Positions 30,471 to 41,866 are shown, counted from the stretch's first letter. The stretch: 64,000 nucleotides of DNA from Caulobacter rhizosphaerae (GCF_010977555.1 NZ_CP048815.1:5324501-5388500), one strand, 5' to 3'. Translations and numbers: made by a program. Notes: generated by a model from the sequence alone, not told the origin.

Positions 30471-31352
30471 GTGACCTTAGCAGCGGTAGCGCACAGGCGG
30501 CTCAAGCTTGACGGGTATGAGGTCTTCTACCGGGAGGCCGGCGCCGCCGATGCGCCGGTGATCCTGCTGCCGCACGGCTATCCCTGCTCATCCTACGAAT
30601 TTCGCGCCTTGATGCCGGCGCTCTCCGATCGCTGGCGCCTGTTGGCGCCGGACTTCCCCGGCTGCGGCTACAGCGACACCCCCGCTGGTTTCGCCTACGA
30701 CTTCGACGGGTACGCGGCGTTCCTGGCGCGCTTCCTCGACAGGCTTGGCGTCGACCGCTTCGCGCTTTACCTCCATGACTTCGGCTCGCAGATCGGCCTT
30801 CGGCTGGCGATCGCGCGGCCGGAGGCGGTGACGGCCGTGATCATCCAGAACGGCGACATCTACGAGGACGCGTTCGGGCCGAAGTACGAAGGGCTCTTCG
30901 ATATTCTCCGCCGCCCTGAAGCCGAAGCGCGGGCGGCGCTGGCCCAGGCCGTCACCGAGGAGGAATTCAAGGCGGAGTTCCTCAACGACGTGCGGCCCGA
31001 GCTGGCCGACCTGATCCCGCCCGACCTCTGGACCTTGCATTGGGCGCTGATGACGCCGCGGCGCAAGGCGATCACCGTCGACGTCCTGGCCGGGCTGCAA
31101 CAGAATCTCGATTGGTTTCCCCGCTATCAGGCCCATTTGCGCGACCACCGGCCGCCGGCGCTTATTTTGTGGGGATCGCAGGACGGCTACATGCCCGAAG
31201 CGTCCGCGCGGGCCTATCTGCGCGACCTGCCCGACGCCGAACTCCACCTTCTGGACGGCGGCCATTGGCTGCTCGAGGTTCAACTCGAACAAGTCGTCCG
31301 CCGCATAAGGCCGTTCCTGGAGCGAACGCTCGGCCGGCGAGCGAATGCGTGA
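30471..31352 (+). CDS. Alpha/beta hydrolase with Asp nucleophile (haloalkane dehalogenase/epoxide hydrolase-like)
   Basis: A 293-residue protein. The nucleophile elbow is LYLHDFGSQIGL with Asp in place of Ser, as in haloalkane dehalogenases and epoxide hydrolases. The oxyanion segment is LLPHGYPCSSYEFR, the acid is likely in LILWGSQDGYMP, and the His is in LDGGHWLLEVQ. Start uncertain: GTG 30471 is used; a GTG at 30438 in the same frame would add 11 residues. Probably a general hydrolase; dehalogenation is unproven. Confidence 0.85.
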   Translation: MTLAAVAHRRLKLDGYEVFYREAGAADAPVILLPHGYPCSSYEFRALMPALSDRWRLLAPDFPGCGYSDTPAGFAYDFDGYAAFLARFLDRLGVDRFALYLHDFGSQIGLRLAIARPEAVTAVIIQNGDIYEDAFGPKYEGLFDILRRPEAEARAALAQAVTEEEFKAEFLNDVRPELADLIPPDLWTLHWALMTPRRKAITVDVLAGLQQNLDWFPRYQAHLRDHRPPALILWGSQDGYMPEASARAYLRDLPDAELHLLDGGHWLLEVQLEQVVRRIRPFLERTLGRRANA

Positions 31353-31449
31353 GTGTCCAAACGCCAAACCAGACCTCCATTTGCGATCGGGCTTTCGACC
31401 GATGAATCCATTCGCGGGTTCGGGCGTTTTCAGCCGGAAGGAGCGACTG

Positions 31450-31680
31450 ATGTCCGAGATCCAGAGCTATCGCGTTCACGCCCGCGACGACGACCGCAGC
31501 CATGGCCACGCCGTGGATGCGTCCAGTTTCGAGGAGGCGGCGATCGCCTTCGTGGAGATGTGGCGTCCGCCCGTCGACGCCGACAACGAGGTTTCGGTTA
31601 TCGTCCGCGAAACCGAGAGCGGCGTGGAGCTGTGCTATCGGATCGATCTGGACGGCGGCGACACCATGCCTTGCCAATAG
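31450..31680 (+). CDS. Small acidic conserved-looking protein, unknown function
   Basis: A 76-residue soluble acidic protein (MSEIQSYRVHARDDDRSHGH start, VIVRETESGVELCYRIDLD core). GGAAGGAG lies 8 bases before ATG 31450, which decides the start over an upstream in-frame ATG at 31345. No function is recognised. Confidence 0.65.
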   Translation: MSEIQSYRVHARDDDRSHGHAVDASSFEEAAIAFVEMWRPPVDADNEVSVIVRETESGVELCYRIDLDGGDTMPCQ

Positions 31681-31782
31681 GTTCGACGTCCCGATCGTCG
31701 GCGAGATGAACGGCGAGCGACGCGCCCGCTCAGATCGGTCGGCGCGCCGCCGCTGCTTGCTCCAGCCCGCTTAGACGGTTAT

Positions 31783-31798
31783 ATATAGCGCGCTATAT
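31783..31798. promoter_or_regulatory. Perfect 16-bp palindrome, probable MarR operator
   Basis: ATATAGCGCGCTATAT is fully self-complementary and lies 14 bases before the probable start of the MarR-GNAT gene. MarR proteins usually repress themselves from such sites. Confidence 0.65.
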
Positions 31799-31812
31799 TG
31801 ATGAGGCGCGCG

Positions 31813-32772
31813 ATGACTCCAGACACCCTCGCCGACCTTGGGCCGGCCTTTCTCGGCAGCCGGCTCAAGCGGCTGTCCGACCGCCTCCAGGCGGAAGCGA
31901 CGGCCGTTCTCCAGGCGCACGACCTGCCGATCCAGCCCGCACAGCAGGTGCTGCTGGCGGCGCTGAAGCAGGACGGCGCCCTGACAATCGGCGCCCTGGC
32001 TCAGCGCCTGCGACTCAGCCAGCCGACCATCACCCGCACCGTGCAGGGCCTGGTGGACCAGGGCCTGGTCGCGGTCAGCCGCGGGGCGCGCGACCTGCGC
32101 CACAAAACCCTATCGCTGACCGAGGACGGTGCGCGGGTGATCGGCGCGGCCCAGCGGGAGATCTGGCCCCGGGTCGCGGCGGCCGTGACCGAGCTTTGCG
32201 ACGGCGGCGAGCAGGCGTTGCTCGACCAGATTTCGGCCTTGGAGGCGCGGCTCGACGCCAAGTCGCTGGTCGATCGCGTGACCGCGGCGCGCGGCCTGAC
32301 GGTCCGCGAGTTCTCCGACGACCTGGCCGGAGCCTTCTACGCGATCAACGCCGCCTGGATTTCGCAGATGTTCACGCTGGAGGAAAACGACGTCACCCTG
32401 CTGGAGAACCCGCGCGCGCTGATCGTCGACAAGGGCGGGGCGGTGCTGTTCGCCCAGACCCCAGACCTCGGCGTGGTGGGGACCTGCGCGATCATGCGGA
32501 TGAAGGACGGCTGGTTCGAGCTGACCAAGATGGGCGTCCTGGAAGCGGCGCGGGGCCGCAAGGTCGGCGAGTTCCTGCTGGCGGCGGCGCTCGAGCGGGC
32601 CGAGGCCATGGGCGTGGCCGACCGGCTGTACCTGCTGACCAACCGCAAGTGCGCGGCAGCCATCCACCTCTACGAGAAGCTCGGCTTCCAGCACGACGCC
32701 GAGATCATGGCGTTGTTCGGCGGCCGCTACGAGCGCTGCGACGTGGCGATGCGGTACTGGCCCGCTTCATGA
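31813..32772 (+). CDS. MarR-type regulator fused to a GNAT acetyltransferase domain
   Basis: A 319-residue two-domain protein. Residues about 15-140 form a MarR winged helix (LTIGALAQRLRLSQPTITRTVQGLVDQGLV is the recognition region, RDLRHKTLSLTEDG the wing). Residues about 160-319 are a GNAT acetyltransferase (ELTKMGVLEAARGRKVGEFL is the acetyl-CoA loop; AAIHLYEKLGFQHD the end). The start is taken as ATG 31813, since GAGG lies 6 bases upstream, whereas ATG 31801 abuts the operator without a ribosome site. Confidence 0.9.
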   Translation: MTPDTLADLGPAFLGSRLKRLSDRLQAEATAVLQAHDLPIQPAQQVLLAALKQDGALTIGALAQRLRLSQPTITRTVQGLVDQGLVAVSRGARDLRHKTLSLTEDGARVIGAAQREIWPRVAAAVTELCDGGEQALLDQISALEARLDAKSLVDRVTAARGLTVREFSDDLAGAFYAINAAWISQMFTLEENDVTLLENPRALIVDKGGAVLFAQTPDLGVVGTCAIMRMKDGWFELTKMGVLEAARGRKVGEFLLAAALERAEAMGVADRLYLLTNRKCAAAIHLYEKLGFQHDAEIMALFGGRYERCDVAMRYWPAS

Positions 32773-32794
32773 ATTCGTTGGCCGGAGAGGCGGA

Positions 32795-33268
32795 TCAGGA
32801 AGACACCTGGGCCGCCGCCGCCTTCAGAACCGCCTTGGCGGCGTTGGGATCCAGCCTCACCTGCAGGCCGCGCTGGCCGCCGTTGATATAGACGTAGGTC
32901 TCGGCCAGGGCGTCGGCCTCGATCACCGCCGGCAGCGGCTTGCGCTGCCCGAACGGGCTGATGCCGCCGACCTTGTATCCGCTGATCCGCTCGGCGTCGG
33001 CCGGCTTCATCATCTGGGCCGACTTGCCGCCGGCCGCCGCCGCCAGCTTTTTCATCGCCACCTCGCGGTCCGAGGGGACGATGACCAGCATCGGCTTGCC
33101 GTCGACCAGGGCCATCAGGGTCTTGAGCACTCGGCCAGGGTCCTCGCCCAGGGCCGCCGCCGCGGCCAGGCCGATGCTGTCGGCGTCCGGATCGTAGTCG
33201 TAGGCATGGACCGTGAACTCGACCCCGGCCTTGGTCAGGGCGAGGGTGGCGGGCGTGGTGCGGGACAT
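32795..33268 (-). CDS. ybaK: YbaK/EbsC-type Cys-tRNA(Pro)/Cys-tRNA(Cys) deacylase
   Basis: A 157-residue trans-editing enzyme that hydrolyses mischarged Cys-tRNAPro. Family signs: TPATLALTKAGVEFTVHAYDYDP start, GRVLKTLMALVDG (catalytic Lys in the KTL segment) and SGYKVGGISPFGQRKPLPAVIE. ATG 33268 starts at the conserved N-terminus. Convergent with the MarR-GNAT gene. Confidence 0.93.
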   Translation of the reverse strand: MSRTTPATLALTKAGVEFTVHAYDYDPDADSIGLAAAAALGEDPGRVLKTLMALVDGKPMLVIVPSDREVAMKKLAAAAGGKSAQMMKPADAERISGYKVGGISPFGQRKPLPAVIEADALAETYVYINGGQRGLQVRLDPNAAKAVLKAAAAQVSS

Positions 33269-33350
33269 GGCGCGAGTATAGCCAAGCCGGGCTAAGCGGG
33301 GCCAGACCCCTGTGTTGCTGGCGCCGTCCAACGCCGTGCGTGGTCCTCTT

Positions 33351-33423
33351 CCTTCGACAAGCTCAGGATGAGGACCATTTGGAGCCTAGCCCTAGAAACC
33401 TCATCCTGAGCCTGTCGAAGAAG
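33351..33423. repeat. Palindromic repeat, CTTCGACAGGCTCAGGATGAG family, copy 2
   Basis: Arms CCTTCGACAAGCTCAGGATG (from 33351) and CCTCATCCTGAGCCTGTCGA (from 33399) pair across about 25 bases. Same family as 22722-22807. It lies past the GH3 stop and may end its transcript. Confidence 0.85.
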
Positions 33424-33444
33424 GTTTCGTTTCCGAGCAGCGTC

Positions 33445-35916
<2,472 letters not shown>

Positions 35917-36287
35917 TCAACACCTTCGGGAAGCGGCCCGGACGACGCGGGCGCGGGCGAACATTGCGCGGCAAAGAACCGGCGCGACGGGGAGAACATC
36001 GTCGCGCCGGAGTTTGGAGAGCCCCCGATGACAGGGGATCCAGGCGCGCCGTCGCCGGAGGGTCGGACGAGGCGCGTCGTCCCCGCCGGCAGGTCGGCGC
36101 TGGAACGGGACGAATCGAAATGGAGCGGACGCCGCTCGCCATCGGGCGCGCGGGCGGTGCGTGGGTGTTTCCTTCCCTGAAGCGGAGGCTGGCGCCCCTC
36201 TGACGGCGAAACCTCAACACAGATTGACAGCGCTGTCTAGATAGACTGTGAGCGGTACCCGACCATTGGACTTGCAGGACATCATGT
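35917..36287. other. Upstream region of the GH3 gene
   Basis: A 371-base gap between the halogenase stop and the GH3 start, both on the minus strand. It holds the TGACAGCGCTGTCT operator (36225-36238); the long leader has no supported ORF and no clear promoter boxes. Confidence 0.5.
36225..36238. promoter_or_regulatory. LacI-type operator upstream of GH3
   Basis: TGACAGCGCTGTCT contains the perfect 12-bp palindrome GACAGCGCTGTC. The CG centre and shape are those of LacI-family operators, and the same core recurs at 41067-41078 and 44462-44473. Confidence 0.7.
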
Positions 36288-37793
36288 TCAGGCGGCGCTG
36301 CGGCGGACGATGGCCGCCAGCGCGGCTTCGTGGGTGGGGCTCTGGGCCACGACCGCAGCGATCCGCGCGGTCAGTTCGGGCAGGACGGCCCGCACCTGCT
36401 GGAAATTCGACGCGTCGACCAGCGGGTCATAGGCCCTGGGCGTCACCCCCATCCCCTCGAAGATGTAGAACCACGAAAGGTCGGTGAACAGCTCGCCGGG
36501 CTTGGCGTCGACCCGGCCACAGGCGCGGTACAGCTCCAGCCGCTCGGCCAGGCGATCGGGCAGCGGCGCGGCCGTTCGGTCGCGCCAGAACGCCGTGTCG
36601 TCGCGGGCCGTCACGCAATAGTGCAGCAGGATGAAGTCGCGATAGGTCTCGTACTCGTCGGCCAGGGCGCGGTTGTAGGCGGCGATGTTGACCGAGGCGA
36701 AGTCGCGGTCGGGGAAGTGGTCCAGCAGCTTGTAGAGGCCGCTGCACACCAGGTGGATGCTGGTGGATTCCAGGGGCTCCAGGAAACCGGACGCCAGGCC
36801 CAGGGCCACGCAGTTGCGGCTCCACATCGTCTTGCGGCGCCCCGCGGTGAAGCTCAGCTTGCGCGGCTCGGCCAGGGGCTGGCCGATCGCCGACAGCAGT
36901 TCGTCCTGGGCCGCGCCGTCGTCGATGAAGGCGCTGGAATAGACATAGCCGTTGCCCACCCGGTGCTGCAGCGGGATCCGCCAGCGCCAGCCGGCGTCCA
37001 TGGCCACGGCCTGGGTATAGGGCGGCGGCGGACCGGCATGGGCGGTGGGCGCGGCCAGGGCGCGGTCGCAGGGCAACCAGCGCGTCCAGTCCTCGTAGCC
37101 GGCGCCCAGGGCCTGTTCGATCAGCAGGCCGCGGAAGCCCGAGCAGTCGATATAGAGGTCGGCCGCCAGCTCGCCGCCGCCCTTCAGCGCCAGGGCCTCG
37201 ATGAAGCCGTCGTCGCGCAGCTTCGCCTCGGCCACCTCGCGCTCCAGCCGCCGCACGCCGCGGCGCTCGGCGTGATCACGCAGGAAGCGGGCGACCAGCA
37301 CCGCGTCGAAATGCAGGGCCTGGCGCAGGCCGGCCAGCGGACCGGGGACGCGGGGATCGGGATGGGCCAGCCGGCCGGCGTCGCCCAGGGCGGCGGCCAG
37401 GCTGAACTGCGGCGCCGTCGGGTCCAGCCCCTGGGCCCGCGCCTTATGGAAGACGTGGTGGAAGGGCCGACGATCGATCGACACGCCGAACGTCCCGAAC
37501 GGATGCCAGTAGCTGTCGCCGATCGCGCGCCAGTCATCGAACTTGATGCCCAGCTTGAACGTGGCCTGGGTGGCCGGAATGAAGGCGTCGAGATCGACCT
37601 CGATCAGCTTCAGGAAGTCGAAAATCGGCGGGATGGTCGCCTCGCCGACCCCCACCGTGCCGATATCGGGCGACTCGACCAGGGTGATGGCGCAGCCCGT
37701 GCCGCGCAAAGTCTGGCTCAGCAGGCAAGCCGCCATCCAGCCGGCCGTGCCGCCGCCGACGATGGCGATCGAGCGGATGGACCTGTCGCTCAT
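36288..37793 (-). CDS. Flavin-dependent tryptophan-halogenase-like protein
   Basis: A 501-residue FAD enzyme. The FAD site is IVGGGTAGWMAA (11-22). Lys80 in TFKLGIKF matches the catalytic Lys (79 in PrnA/RebH). WRWRIP (269-274) is the WxWxIP motif that blocks monooxygenation. GFLEPLESTSIH carries the Glu342-Ser343 pair seen near the indole. All motifs of true halogenases are thus kept. ATG 37793 follows GGGAGGA. It lies behind a TonB receptor in a glycan locus; no free-tryptophan pathway is nearby, so the substrate is unknown. A separate flavin reductase would be needed. Confidence 0.9.
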   Translation of the reverse strand: MSDRSIRSIAIVGGGTAGWMAACLLSQTLRGTGCAITLVESPDIGTVGVGEATIPPIFDFLKLIEVDLDAFIPATQATFKLGIKFDDWRAIGDSYWHPFGTFGVSIDRRPFHHVFHKARAQGLDPTAPQFSLAAALGDAGRLAHPDPRVPGPLAGLRQALHFDAVLVARFLRDHAERRGVRRLEREVAEAKLRDDGFIEALALKGGGELAADLYIDCSGFRGLLIEQALGAGYEDWTRWLPCDRALAAPTAHAGPPPPYTQAVAMDAGWRWRIPLQHRVGNGYVYSSAFIDDGAAQDELLSAIGQPLAEPRKLSFTAGRRKTMWSRNCVALGLASGFLEPLESTSIHLVCSGLYKLLDHFPDRDFASVNIAAYNRALADEYETYRDFILLHYCVTARDDTAFWRDRTAAPLPDRLAERLELYRACGRVDAKPGELFTDLSWFYIFEGMGVTPRAYDPLVDASNFQQVRAVLPELTARIAAVVAQSPTHEAALAAIVRRSAA

Positions 37794-37821
37794 GACGTCC
37801 TCCCGAAACGAGAGAAGAAGC

Positions 37822-37851
37822 GGCGCCGGCCGCTGGGGACCGGCCGGCGCC
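37822..37851 (-). terminator. Strong hairpin between the TonB receptor and halogenase genes
   Basis: An 11-bp all-GC stem (GGCGCCGGCCG / CGGCCGGCGCC) with an 8-base loop, followed on the minus strand by CTTCTTCTCTC. Probably a partial terminator or mRNA-stabilising stem lowering halogenase expression relative to the receptor. Confidence 0.6.
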
Positions 37852-37969
37852 GGGCGCTCGGCGGGCGACGGGGGATGAGCCGCCGCCACGCCGGGGAACC
37901 TTCGCCCGACCGGCCGAAGGTTCCAACTCAAATCCTCGGAGCGCGCCGGACGGTGCGCCCCGGTCCGGC

Positions 37970-40915
37970 CTACATGCCGAACTTGAACCGGGCGCCCAGC
38001 ACCACCCGACGGTCGCCGGTGGCGTAGCGGAACGGCAGGTTTTCCCATTGCAGGTAGCGGCCGCTGTCTTCCTTGGTCAGGTTGATGCCTTCCAGCACCA
38101 CCTTGATCTGGTCGTTGACCGCGTAGCCGATCTGACCGTCCAGCTGGCCATAGGCTCGCTCCCAGGTGCCCAGCGAGTGGGTGTCCGCCCCCGAACCGAA
38201 GGCGAAGTTGCCCTGGTAGCTCTTGTCGCGCCAGGCATAGGACAGGCGCGCCTCGAAGCCGTGCGCCTCGTAATAGCCCTGGATGTTGAATGCGTGCTTG
38301 GCCACGCCTGGGATCGGCAGGTTGTCCTGGTAGTCGTTGGCGTTGGACGACTTGGAGTCCGAGTAGGTGTAGTTGGCCGTAAAGCCCAGGCCGTTGGCGA
38401 ACGCGTACTGCGCGGCCAGTTCGACGCCCTTGATCTCGCCGCCCTCGCCGTTCACCGGCTGGGTGAAGATCCCGGCCGTGGCGCCTTCCACCGAACCGTC
38501 GGCCACCGTCCGCGAGACCGTGTCGGTCTGGATGAACGAGTCGACGTTCTTGTAGAAGACTGCGGCCGACAGCAGGCCTTGCGTGCCGAAGTAGCGCTCA
38601 TAGGCCGCGTCGAACTGCGAGGCGCGGTAGGGGTCCAGCTCCGGGTTGCCGCCGCTGCCGTTGGTGTAGAGGAAGCGGTTGAGGTTCGGGCCCGGGGTCG
38701 AGCTGCGGGTGAAGTTGTAGCTGGAGCCCGTGCCCAGCTGGAACAGGTTCTGACGCGACATGACGCGGGCCGCCGAGACGCGGACCTTGTCGCTGTCGGT
38801 GACGTCGAACACGCCGCTGAAGCTGGGCAGCACGTCGGTGTAGGAGCGCGAGGTGGTGATGTGCTCCGGATTGGAGATCACCCCGTTCCAGCTGTCGGTG
38901 CCGTAGTAGTTGGGCACGGTCGGCGTGGCGCTGGAGTCGATCGTCAGTTCGGTCTTCACCACCCGGACGCCGGCGTTCAGGTGATAGCGGTCCTCGGCGG
39001 AGCCCGCGTCGGCCATCATGTAGCCGGTCGTGGTCTTTTCCTTGACGTTGAACGACTGGATCGGGTCCCGGTAGTACTTGAACGGCGTCGACGGATAGAG
39101 CGCCGACAGCCATTGGACCGGGTTCTTCATCTGGTCGCGGTTCTGGAACAGGGCCGAGATGCCGCCGACGGTCAGCAGTTCGAAGCGTTCCGGATTGCTG
39201 GCCGCCGTCTGGTACGGCGTGATCAGGGCCGGGGACGCACCGAAGCGGCCGTCGTCGGTGGCGGTCTGGCCGCAGTTCGGACGGCCCGGCGTGCCGGCCG
39301 GCAGGCCGCACGACTTGTAGCCGATGGCGCCGTCCTGGAAGTAGCCCAGCGGCGTCCAGTCCTGGCCCAGAGCCTGGCCGTTCAGCTCGCCCTTGCCCGA
39401 ATAGTCGGCCAGCAGCAGCAGGAAGTCGGAATCCACCTTGCGCTCGGCGTAGCGGGCGCCGGCGCTGATCACCAGGTTGCCGTTCTCGCCGAATTCCGGA
39501 CGGTACTTGAAGTCGATCCGGGCCGAGGTGTTGTCGATGCCGGTCCGCTCGCCGAACACCCAGTGCGACTTGGCGAAGACGCTGCTGGGGGTGGTGAACT
39601 GGCTCGGATTGGCCGGGGTGAAGGTCGGGTTGTCTCCGTTGGTGTAGGTGTAGGTGAAGGTCGCCGGCGCGGTGGCGTTGGGCACCAGGCCGGCGGCCGT
39701 GCCGTTGCGCACGGTGTACTGGGTGTAGCGGACGTCGTTGTTGCCGCTGTCGCTGACATAGTCGCTGGTCGAATAGGCCGCCCGGACACTGCCGGTCAGG
39801 CGGCCGCCGTTGTCCCAGTTCAGCCCGACCTGGAAGTTGTCGGTCTTGGCCTCGGCGTTCTGCACGTACGAGGTGCCTTCGGCCGAGTTGGCGGTGACCG
39901 TGCCGGTCTGCAGGACGCCGTTGGTGTCCTTGGTGAAGCCGGCCGCCGAATAGTTGGCGTTCTCGTTGGCGAACGGGAACTTGATCGAGGCCTCGGAGGT
40001 CAGGATCTTCAGGTCGGAGTGGAACCAGTCGCCGGTCAGCTGCAGCGAGTCGGTCAGGGCGAAGTCGAGGTTCACCGAGGCGCCCAGGCGCTTGCGTTCC
40101 TGGTCGCGATAGGTGGCGTAGCGGTACTCCGGCGACCAGACGTCGACCGTGCCCGCGCCTTGCGGACGGTCCTCGAAGGCCCAGCCGCCGCGGTTCTCGC
40201 CGGCCAGCACGTCGGTATGGCTGTCGGTTTTGTCATACGAGATCGTGCCCAGCACGGCGAAGCGGTCGCTGAACTTGTGGCCCAGCACCAGCGAGCCGGT
40301 GGGGGTCCAGTCGGTGCCCGAGCCCTTCTGACCGCGGATGTCGCCGGCGATGGTGGTGTCGTCGGCCAGGTCGCGGGCGTTGCGGGTCTTCAAGTTGATG
40401 ATGCCGCCCAGGCCGCCTTCCAGCAGCGAGGCGTCGGGCGACTTGTAGACGTCGACGCCGCCGATCAGCTGCGAGGGGATGCCTTCCAGCGAGTTGTCCT
40501 GGGTGATCTTGCCTTCATAGAGGCGGAAGATCTCCAGGCCGCTGACGAAGATCTCGTTGTTCAGCACCGTGACGTTCTGGTCGAGGCCGCGGATGCGGAC
40601 CTTGGTGCCCTGGCCGTTCTCGCGGTCGATCTGCACACCGGGCAGGCGCTGCAGCGACTCGGCGATGTTCTGGTCGGGGAACTTGCCCATGTCCTCGGCG
40701 GTCACCGACTCGATGATCAGGTTCGAGTTCTTCTTCAGATTCAGCGCGTTCGCCAGCGAGGCCCGGAAGCCGGTGACGATGACCTCGTCAACCTGGGATG
40801 GTTCCTCATTCTGGGCCGGCGCGGCCTGGGCCAGGGCCTGGCCGGCGCTCAGCAGCACCATGGCCGAGGCGGCGCAGAGCAGAGCCGTGCGCGATCGGTA
40901 AGACTTTGTCGTCAT
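37970..40915 (-). CDS. TonB-dependent receptor (carbohydrate type)
   Basis: A 981-residue outer-membrane transporter with a signal peptide (to about residue 30, ending GQALAQ). It has a TonB box-like DEVIVTGF, a plug domain (NIAESLQRLPGVQIDRENGQ through IINLKTRNA) and a long beta-barrel ending in the aromatic LGARFKFGM. It lacks an N-terminal signalling domain. A GACAGCGCTGTC operator about 150 bases upstream and the surrounding hydrolases point to import of an oligosaccharide. Confidence 0.95.
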   Translation of the reverse strand: MTTKSYRSRTALLCAASAMVLLSAGQALAQAAPAQNEEPSQVDEVIVTGFRASLANALNLKKNSNLIIESVTAEDMGKFPDQNIAESLQRLPGVQIDRENGQGTKVRIRGLDQNVTVLNNEIFVSGLEIFRLYEGKITQDNSLEGIPSQLIGGVDVYKSPDASLLEGGLGGIINLKTRNARDLADDTTIAGDIRGQKGSGTDWTPTGSLVLGHKFSDRFAVLGTISYDKTDSHTDVLAGENRGGWAFEDRPQGAGTVDVWSPEYRYATYRDQERKRLGASVNLDFALTDSLQLTGDWFHSDLKILTSEASIKFPFANENANYSAAGFTKDTNGVLQTGTVTANSAEGTSYVQNAEAKTDNFQVGLNWDNGGRLTGSVRAAYSTSDYVSDSGNNDVRYTQYTVRNGTAAGLVPNATAPATFTYTYTNGDNPTFTPANPSQFTTPSSVFAKSHWVFGERTGIDNTSARIDFKYRPEFGENGNLVISAGARYAERKVDSDFLLLLADYSGKGELNGQALGQDWTPLGYFQDGAIGYKSCGLPAGTPGRPNCGQTATDDGRFGASPALITPYQTAASNPERFELLTVGGISALFQNRDQMKNPVQWLSALYPSTPFKYYRDPIQSFNVKEKTTTGYMMADAGSAEDRYHLNAGVRVVKTELTIDSSATPTVPNYYGTDSWNGVISNPEHITTSRSYTDVLPSFSGVFDVTDSDKVRVSAARVMSRQNLFQLGTGSSYNFTRSSTPGPNLNRFLYTNGSGGNPELDPYRASQFDAAYERYFGTQGLLSAAVFYKNVDSFIQTDTVSRTVADGSVEGATAGIFTQPVNGEGGEIKGVELAAQYAFANGLGFTANYTYSDSKSSNANDYQDNLPIPGVAKHAFNIQGYYEAHGFEARLSYAWRDKSYQGNFAFGSGADTHSLGTWERAYGQLDGQIGYAVNDQIKVVLEGINLTKEDSGRYLQWENLPFRYATGDRRVVLGARFKFGM

Positions 40916-41040
40916 TTAGCATTCCCCTGATGTGCGGCAGCAGTTCTCAGCCTCGATCAGCGGAGCCGAACGAGCCAAGACGCGGAGTTTTGAGGGATGC
41001 GTGCGCATCCTCCCGTGGACTTCCGGCTTTTTATGAGGCG

Positions 41041-41064
41041 CCGGTAGCTTCAACCTATGGACAA
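41041..41064 (-). promoter_or_regulatory. Possible promoter of the TonB receptor gene
   Basis: On the minus strand TTGTCC (41059-41064) and GCTACC (41043-41048) resemble Caulobacter -35 and -10 elements, spaced about 10 bases. They lie directly downstream of the operator, where a bound repressor would clash with polymerase. Weak match. Confidence 0.3.
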
Positions 41065-41065
41065 C

Positions 41066-41079
41066 CGACAGCGCTGTCA
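41066..41079. promoter_or_regulatory. LacI-type operator upstream of the TonB receptor
   Basis: CGACAGCGCTGTCA carries the 12-bp palindrome GACAGCGCTGTC, 151 bases before the receptor start. Same core as upstream of GH3. Confidence 0.7.
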
Positions 41080-41128
41080 ACTTGGGACAACAGAATTTCG
41101 GAGGGAATTTGTCGGTGCAGATTTCAGG

Positions 41129-41866
41129 TCACGCCCGGACCAGGGCCGACGCGATCGCCGCCAGGGTGACGGGCTCCACCGCCGCGTAGCCCTCGCCGGT
41201 GGGGTGGACCCCGTCGTAGGCCAGGCCCGGCTTCATGCCGCCAGCCCCGTCGTCCAGCACCGCGGTATAGTCGGCCAGCACCGCCCCGCGCTCGGCCGCA
41301 TAGGCCTTCAGCCAAGCGTTCAGGGCGCGGACCTTGGCCACCGGACCCAGGCCGGGCCGCCAAGGAAAGTCCAACGCCGGCATGACGGTGGCCAGGATCA
41401 CGGCGACGCCATTGGCCTGGGCCAGGGTGGTCATGGCCTGCAGATTGGCCTGGGTGGCGGCCAGGTCGTAGGGCCCGGCGTTCTGGGCGATGTCGTTGAT
41501 CCCCGCCAGGATGTGCACGGCGGCCGGCTTCAGGGCGACCACGTCGGGCCAGAACCGCACCAGCATCTGGGCGGTCACCTGGCCGCCGATGCCGCGCCCG
41601 AGAAAGCCGTTGTCGGTGAAAAAGGCCGGATGCTTGTCACGCCAGCCCTGGGTGATCGAGTCGCCGATGAACACTACCCGCCGGCGTTCGGCCGGCAGGT
41701 CGCGATCGACGGCGTTCTCGGCGGCGTAGCGTTGCAGGAACGGCCAGTCGGTGCGCAGCCGCAGGTCCTCCGGGCTCGGCGCCGGCGGGGCCGTGGCGGT
41801 CTGGGCCAGGGCCAGGCCAGGCACGGCCGCGAGCCCGCCCGCCAGCAGGGAGCGACGATCCAGCAT
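41129..41866 (-). CDS. Exported SGNH/GDSL-type esterase
   Basis: A 245-residue protein with a signal peptide (about 1-21). SGNH blocks are all present: block I FIGDSITQGW (Ser), block II RGIGGQ (Gly), block III AGINDIAQN (Asn), block V DGVHPTGEGY (Asp and His). Likely a carbohydrate acyl-esterase. ATG 41866 shares one base with the GH2 stop (TGATG), so it is translated right after GH2. Confidence 0.92.
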   Translation of the reverse strand: MLDRRSLLAGGLAAVPGLALAQTATAPPAPSPEDLRLRTDWPFLQRYAAENAVDRDLPAERRRVVFIGDSITQGWRDKHPAFFTDNGFLGRGIGGQVTAQMLVRFWPDVVALKPAAVHILAGINDIAQNAGPYDLAATQANLQAMTTLAQANGVAVILATVMPALDFPWRPGLGPVAKVRALNAWLKAYAAERGAVLADYTAVLDDGAGGMKPGLAYDGVHPTGEGYAAVEPVTLAAIASALVRA

